Source: Methanosaeta sp. NSP1
Lineage (GTDB): Archaea > Halobacteriota > Methanosarcinia > Methanotrichales > Methanotrichaceae
Length of the DNA stretch: 9,805 bases
Direction: 5' to 3'
Assembly: GCA_002256595.1 (NCBI GenBank)
Contig: NOLC01000193.1
Coordinates: 1 to 9,805 of the forward strand
The notes under the pieces are model-generated. The model searched no databases. It had not been told where the DNA came from and saw only the letters and a list, made by a program, of their open reading frames with translations. Below are positions 6,705 to 9,805 of the stretch, in pieces (position 1 is the first letter of the stretch; each line of letters starts with the position of its first letter). Made by a program: the position numbers and the translations under genes.

Positions 6705-8056
6705 ATCGGTGCATAGTCCTTCTCCAGATAGGCCAGATCTCCCGCCCGGCCGTTGACAAAGGCTGCCGCCGTTGCCGCCCGTATGGCTGAAGCTCTGGCA
6801 TAGAAGGCAGCCACAATGCCCGCCAGTACATCTCCCGTCCCGCCCACGGTCATTCCCGGATTTCCGGTGGCATTGGCCCGCACCACCTCTCCGTCGGAGA
6901 TCAAATCCACCTTGCCCTTGAGCAGAACCACCAGACCCTTTTCCCGGGCATATTTTCTGACCGGCTCTATCCTTTCCCTGCAGCCCAAGCGGGAGAGCGA
7001 TATGCCGCTGATCCTCTTGAACTCCCCGGCATGAGGCGTGACTATGCCCTTTATAGGAAGGTCGGGGTGCAGGGCGTCGGCATCTATCACCGTCTTGCTG
7101 CAGAGGGGCATGATCTCGGAGAGGACCTGCCTGGTCTCCGGGTCCTGGCCCAGTCCCATGCCCATCACCACCACATCATGCCTGGCGATCTGCTCCCTGA
7201 GAAGGCCCAGATCCTGGGGCCGGAGGTGATCTGCGGACAGCCCGGCCACGATGAGGTTGGGCGAGTAGCCCGATATAGTCCGGGCCGCATCCCTGGGCGC
7301 AGCAACTGTGACTATGTCCGCTCCCGCCCGCAGAGCAGCCAGAGCCGAGAGGGCAGGCGCTCCGGTGTAGGGCCCGCCCCCTATCACCAGTATCCTCCCC
7401 GAGTCGCCCTTATGGCTCTCCGAAGCCCTCTTTCCCATGAGCCATAGGTCTCCCTCTCCCACGAAGAGCTCAGCCGCAGGAGGTATTCCTATATCGGCCA
7501 GGATGGCGTTCTGGGGAAGGCCCGGCTTGGGCCTGTGGAAGGTTACTATGGCATCAGCCCGGACCGTCTTATTGGTGCCCATGCCGCTGGGAACATCCAC
7601 CGAGAGCACCGGCCTGCCCGAGCGGTTGATGGCATCTATGGCCTGTGCCTCCAGGCCGATGATCTGCCCCCGCACTCCGGTCCCGAATATGGCATCCACA
7701 ATCAGGTCGCAATTTGTTAACGACATCTCCGAGCTGTCCTTTGTCTCTTGCAGATCATAATCCAGCAGGGAGAGGATCTGCCAGTTCCTCCTGGCCTCCT
7801 CGGTGGCGATATCCCTGGCCCGTCCCAGGAGATAGACAGTCACATCAAAGCCGGCCAGATGCCTTGCAGCCACAAAAGCATCCCCGCCGTTGTTGCCCCT
7901 TCCCGCCACCACTGCAATCCTCTTTCCCCCTGCCCTGGCTCTGACCTCGCGAGCCAGAGCTGCTCCGGCATTCTCCATAAGCTGCAGCGGCAGGAGGCCG
8001 AAGTATCGGCAGTTGGCATCCAGAGCGGCCATCTCTTCTGCAGAAATAACCTTCAT
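6701..8056 (-). CDS. nnr: Bifunctional NAD(P)H-hydrate epimerase / ADP-dependent dehydratase Nnr
   Basis: Repairs damaged NAD(P)H hydrates. The N-terminal epimerase domain interconverts the R and S forms, and the C-terminal domain dehydrates the S form using ADP. In the 451-residue frame the epimerase half has GRGNNGGDAF (52-61) and VDVPSGM (153-159). The dehydratase half has GGGPYTGAP (226-234), VIDADAL (323-329), TPHAGEF (340-346) and the nucleotide site GNPGMTVGGTGDVLAG (398-413). The frame stops early at DYAPM, and the conserved tail continues in another frame to 6660, so the gene carries a terminal frameshift. The start is ATG 8056 (KVISAEEM..., the usual N-terminus). The open frame reaches a GTG at 8224, but that would add 56 unrelated residues. 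No clear ribosome binding site precedes ATG 8056. moaC follows on the same strand. Confidence 0.93.
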   Translation of the reverse strand: MKVISAEEMAALDANCRYFGLLPLQLMENAGAALAREVRARAGGKRIAVVAGRGNNGGDAFVAARHLAGFDVTVYLLGRARDIATEEARRNWQILSLLDYDLQETKDSSEMSLTNCDLIVDAIFGTGVRGQIIGLEAQAIDAINRSGRPVLSVDVPSGMGTNKTVRADAIVTFHRPKPGLPQNAILADIGIPPAAELFVGEGDLWLMGKRASESHKGDSGRILVIGGGPYTGAPALSALAALRAGADIVTVAAPRDAARTISGYSPNLIVAGLSADHLRPQDLGLLREQIARHDVVVMGMGLGQDPETRQVLSEIMPLCSKTVIDADALHPDLPIKGIVTPHAGEFKRISGISLSRLGCRERIEPVRKYAREKGLVVLLKGKVDLISDGEVVRANATGNPGMTVGGTGDVLAGIVAAFYARASAIRAATAAAFVNGRAGDLAYLEKDYAPM

Positions 8057-8235
8057 GCAAATGGGGTATCTGTTGATGGAATAAGCTGTTTGCGGCAAAG
8101 GAACTTGAAATGAGGTTAGTAGATGATACGATTGGCTCTTCGCTGATTTGTGCAGCAGATCCAGGAGAAAGAAAATTCTGCCTAAGAGAGCAGAAAAAAG
8201 CACTAAGTCTGAAGAAGATCTCACTTTAGGAAAGC
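8057..8235 (-). other. Untranslated leader/upstream region of nnr
   Basis: About 180 bases between the nnr ATG and the palindromic box A. The nnr frame stays open through most of it, encoding a hydrophobic stretch resembling LVLFSALLGRIFFLLDLL, but nothing of this sort belongs to Nnr. If the box A also fires leftward, transcription would start near 8212 and give a leader of about 155 bases. A weaker TATA-like CTTATT (minus strand, about 8080-8085) could give a nearly leaderless nnr message instead. I see no RNA gene here. Confidence 0.35.
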
Positions 8236-8243
8236 TTTATAAA
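8236..8243 (+). promoter_or_regulatory. Strong palindromic box A (TTTATAAA)
   Basis: TTTATAAA is a perfect archaeal box A match and is identical on both strands. On the plus side it is preceded by purine-rich GGAAAGC, a good BRE, which favours rightward transcription starting near 8260-8268. That position coincides with the first hairpin of the structured region. A leftward start near 8212 toward nnr is also possible. Confidence 0.7.
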
Positions 8244-8260
8244 ATCAGGGCGTCATTGAG

Positions 8261-8503
8261 ATGCCGTCCCTTTAGAGGGCTGGCACGAGCTTGGAATTTG
8301 TTTCTGCGGTGAATGCCGGTGCAAGAAGGGGACTACAGGCCGCGTTGATAGGTCCTTGTGGTAGGATATTGACTATCGTCTACCTATGACCATGAGACAA
8401 CCCAGATGCGGTACAGACGCCCGTTGCGAGGGTTACTGGACTGACTGCGGATACCCATCGGATGATGTGCCAGAGTTAGTATCGGGCGACAGCACATAAT
8501 TTT
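8261..8503 (+). ncRNA. Candidate structured non-coding RNA (unrecognised family)
   Basis: About 240 bases begin at the spacing expected for transcription from the box A at 8236 and end at TTTTCTT (8500-8506). Hairpin 1 pairs 8262-8271 with 8276-8285: nine pairs including one G-U, one mismatch, UUAG loop. Hairpin 2 can pair 8326-8335 with 8349-8357 with small bulges. Hairpin 3 pairs GGTAG-GATA (8360-8368) with TATC-GT-CTACC (8374-8384), loop TTGAC and a two-base bulge. Domain 4 pairs CGCCCG (8418-8423) with CGGGCG (8483-8488) and encloses CGAGGGT (8427-8433) paired with ACCCATCG (8453-8460). I found no SRP RNA, RNase P, 5S, tRNA or C/D box landmarks, and no convincing match to a known riboswitch. 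It could also be a long leader of tmk, but tmk seems to have its own box A at 8525. The pairings are by eye; no folding energies were computed. Confidence 0.5.
8386..8499 (+). CDS. Possible 37-residue Cys-containing small ORF inside the RNA region
   Basis: ATG 8386 to TAA 8497-8499 encodes 37 residues with three cysteines in CGTDARCEGYWTDCG and an acidic, Ser-rich tail. There is no ribosome binding site. The stretch overlaps the paired elements of the candidate RNA, which would explain its conservation without translation. It is recorded because it spans almost the whole second half of the region and its TAA sits just before the T-run. It is more likely fortuitous than real. Confidence 0.15.
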   Translation: MTMRQPRCGTDARCEGYWTDCGYPSDDVPELVSGDST

Positions 8504-8506
8504 CTT
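8500..8506 (+). terminator. T-rich terminator of the candidate RNA
   Basis: TTTTCTT follows the last paired element at 8488 by about 11 bases and precedes a new box A-like site for tmk. T-runs are the usual archaeal intrinsic stop signal. Confidence 0.4.
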
Positions 8507-8524
8507 CACAATAAGGATCGACAG

Positions 8525-8530
8525 CTTAAT
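8525..8530 (+). promoter_or_regulatory. Box A-like element for tmk
   Basis: CTTAAT matches the YTTAWN box A pattern and is centred about 30 bases before the GTG start of tmk, predicting a leader of only a few bases. If used, it makes tmk independent of the promoter at 8236. Confidence 0.4.
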
Positions 8531-8557
8531 CATTTCCTCTGCCCTAGATGGAGACTC

Positions 8558-9199
8558 GTGTTTGGCCGGCTCATTACCCTGGAGGGCATAGATGGCTCAG
8601 GAAAGAGCACCGCCTTGCAGCACATCGCCCGCAAAGTTGCCGAGAAGCAGCCGCAGAGGAAGACCGTCCTGACTGCTGAGCCCACCTCAGGCGAGGTGGG
8701 GCGCATCCTGAGAGCGGAGCTGTCGGCCGCCAGTGAGGTTGAAAAGCCTTCTGCTGCATTGCTTATGAATGAGCTGTTTCTTTTTATGGCCGACCATGCT
8801 CAACACCTGGCCAATACTATTGTGCCCTCCCTGAAGGATGGGGCAGTGGTTTTGTCCGACCGATATGCCGACTCCACAGCCGCCTATCAGGGTGTAACCC
8901 TGGAGGGAATTGTGCCCCATCCGGTTTCCTGGATCCAGGAGATCTTTCGTCCCTGGAATGTCGTTCCTGATATGACCCTGCTATTCCTCCTGGACCCTGA
9001 ATCGGCATTGATGAGATTGAAATCGCGCCGGGGAAGGGAGAAGTTCGAGCGGCTGGAGTTCTTGAGAATGGTGGACGAAAACTTCCGGAGCATGGCTTCA
9101 AGCGAGCCGGAGCGATTTGTGCTCATCGACGCCGCTCAGGATGAAGGGACCGTGGCGCGAAATGCGACCAGGGCAGTCCTGGAGCTGCTGGGCAGATAG
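8558..9199 (+). CDS. tmk: Thymidylate kinase
   Basis: Phosphorylates dTMP to dTDP with ATP in dTTP synthesis. The 213-residue protein is of normal length and complete. Visible elements are the P-loop GIDGSGKST (10-18), the EP motif at 41-42, the DRY catalytic/substrate loop at 101-103 followed by ADSTAAYQG, and the LID region RRGREKFERLEF (157-168). The start is GTG 8558, with GGAG at 8550-8553 at a short spacing of four bases. The nearby ATG at 8548 is out of frame, and no other in-frame start fits, since the family begins just before the first strand LITLEG. It is convergent with mptE, with two bases between the stop codons, so the 3' ends of the two transcripts must overlap. Confidence 0.96.
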   Translation: MFGRLITLEGIDGSGKSTALQHIARKVAEKQPQRKTVLTAEPTSGEVGRILRAELSAASEVEKPSAALLMNELFLFMADHAQHLANTIVPSLKDGAVVLSDRYADSTAAYQGVTLEGIVPHPVSWIQEIFRPWNVVPDMTLLFLLDPESALMRLKSRRGREKFERLEFLRMVDENFRSMASSEPERFVLIDAAQDEGTVARNATRAVLELLGR

Positions 9200-9201
9200 A
9201 T

Positions 9202-9805
9202 CTAGGAAAGAGCCAGATCTATCAGCTTTTTGGCCCAGGCCAGCTTCTTCTTCTTCCTGGGCGTGACGCTCTGGTCCTCAAAGTCGAATCCCACCAGCTC
9301 TATAGAGGCAGCGCCCATCTCCCTGGCCAGAAATACCGCCCGGTCTCCGTCTGTGAACCCACCGAAGTTATAGAGGCCCTCCGGCGGCCGGCACTGCGCT
9401 GTGCCTATGACCCTATCCAAAAGCGGCACATATCTCTTTAGAGCCTCCAGGTTGTCCCCATGAGCATGCACTACCACGAGACAGCCCATTTGATTGGCCT
9501 TTAGGGTGGCCGGAAAGGGGCCGTCCAGGTCGGTAACAACTATCGCAGGCAGGATGCCATGATCCAGAAGAGAGACCGTCGCACCGTCCGCTGCCAGGAA
9601 AACAGCATTATCCACCTTTCCGTCTCGCATGTCCTCCAGCTCCCGAGACAGGCAGGGAGCATTGCCGCATACTACTGCTCTTCTTCCAGATAGCAAAGCC
9701 TCTGCGGCCAATAGAGAGTTTTCTCTTCCTTGCAGCAGCTCTCTTAGAAGCTCTGCCGCCTCTTCATCCCGGCTACGGGAAAAGCCAAAGTCCTCCAGTA
9801 TGGCC
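9202..9805 (-). CDS. mptE: 6-hydroxymethyl-7,8-dihydropterin diphosphokinase MptE, 5' end outside window
   Basis: Archaeal-type (DUF115) enzyme that adds pyrophosphate from ATP to 6-hydroxymethyl-7,8-dihydropterin in the route to tetrahydromethanopterin. About 200 residues are visible, and the frame is open to the right edge. A TTG at 9711 is internal to the frame, not the start, because the upstream text (ILEDFGFSRSRDEEAAELL) continues in frame and suits an MptE N-terminus; perhaps 20-30 residues are missing. Motifs in order are VVCGNAPCL, FLAADGATVSLLDHGILP, IVVTDLDGP, VVHAHGDN, GTAQC, NFGGFTDGDRAVFLA and LVGFDFED, followed by a lysine-rich RKKKKLAWAKKLIDLAL tail. The HAHGDN and TDLDG segments are typical of the family's active site. 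The gene supports a methanogen or close relative as source. Confidence 0.92.
   Translation of the reverse strand, partial: AILEDFGFSRSRDEEAAELLRELLQGRENSLLAAEALLSGRRAVVCGNAPCLSRELEDMRDGKVDNAVFLAADGATVSLLDHGILPAIVVTDLDGPFPATLKANQMGCLVVVHAHGDNLEALKRYVPLLDRVIGTAQCRPPEGLYNFGGFTDGDRAVFLAREMGAASIELVGFDFEDQSVTPRKKKKLAWAKKLIDLALS

Noticed and set aside
8057..8224. N-terminal extension of Nnr from GTG 8224, with a hydrophobic stretch resembling a membrane segment or signal
   Set aside because: Nnr proteins start near KVISAEEM, the extension contains nothing from the family, and the GTG lies upstream of the transcription start expected from the box A at 8236.
8260..8360. Cys-rich open frame (GICFCGECRCKKGTTGR) at the start of the gap region, resembling a zinc-binding knot
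   Set aside because: It has no ATG, GTG or TTG start in frame after the upstream stop at 8257, is short, and overlaps hairpins that explain the sequence better.
8301..8385. Possible cobalamin riboswitch or relic of the 23S rRNA 3' end (GGTGAATGCCGG, GTTGATAGG)
   Set aside because: Only short scattered matches; the cobalamin box, the conserved core order and continuous rRNA similarity are absent.
8440..8470. C/D box guide RNA motifs (GATGATG, CTGA)
   Set aside because: GATGATG is not a proper box C and the CTGA-like sites are in the wrong order and spacing.
1..9805. CRISPR arrays, insertion sequences, phage genes or tRNA genes
   Set aside because: No regularly spaced repeats, no transposase or integrase motifs and no tRNA-like TTCRANY arms were seen on either strand.

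Overview
The window looks like a piece of a methanogenic archaeon chromosome, most likely from Methanosarcinales/Methanotrichales (Methanothrix-like). This assignment is an inference from gene content and style, not from a database search. The supporting genes are a proteasome-activating nucleotidase (PAN), the archaeal factor aMBF1, an archaeal-type AMP phosphorylase, the methanopterin enzyme MptE and an archaeal-type Nnr. The promoters have archaeal box A (TATA) elements, leaders are very short, and GTG or TTG starts occur. The DNA is G+C-rich by eye, with compact, overlapping genes.

Region 1 (1-3590, minus strand) is a tight operon read right to left: aMBF1, an L-threonylcarbamoyladenylate synthase (TsaC/YrdC type), a predicted nucleotidyltransferase, AMP phosphorylase, and the first 15 codons of another gene cut by the left edge. 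The first three genes overlap through ATGA and TTGA junctions. Region 2 (3591-6123, plus strand) starts from a divergent promoter with PAN, followed by a RibD-C/DHFR-fold reductase and a small secreted CARDB-type protein. Region 3 (6124-8056, minus strand) holds moaC and nnr, convergent with the CARDB gene. Region 4 (8057-8557) has no convincing protein gene. It contains a perfect palindromic box A (TTTATAAA) followed by about 240 bases rich in inverted repeats, a candidate structured non-coding RNA or a long leader. Region 5 (8558-9805) has thymidylate kinase (+) and mptE (-), convergent with only two bases between their stop codons.

Three things stand out. First, the PAN gene is intact in frame and well conserved at both ends, but it lacks about 39 residues covering the Walker A/P-loop, so as written it should not bind ATP normally. 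Second, the structured region at about 8261-8503 matches no RNA family I recognise. Third, nnr has an apparent one-base frameshift near its end: the conserved archaeal tail TDVIEKIP lies just beyond the stop codon in another frame. The first and third could be real lesions or sequence errors.

Most of the genes are housekeeping: tRNA modification (TsaC), transcription (aMBF1), protein turnover (PAN), nucleotide salvage and synthesis (AMP phosphorylase, Tmk), cofactor synthesis (MoaC, MptE, perhaps the RibD-like reductase) and metabolite repair (Nnr).
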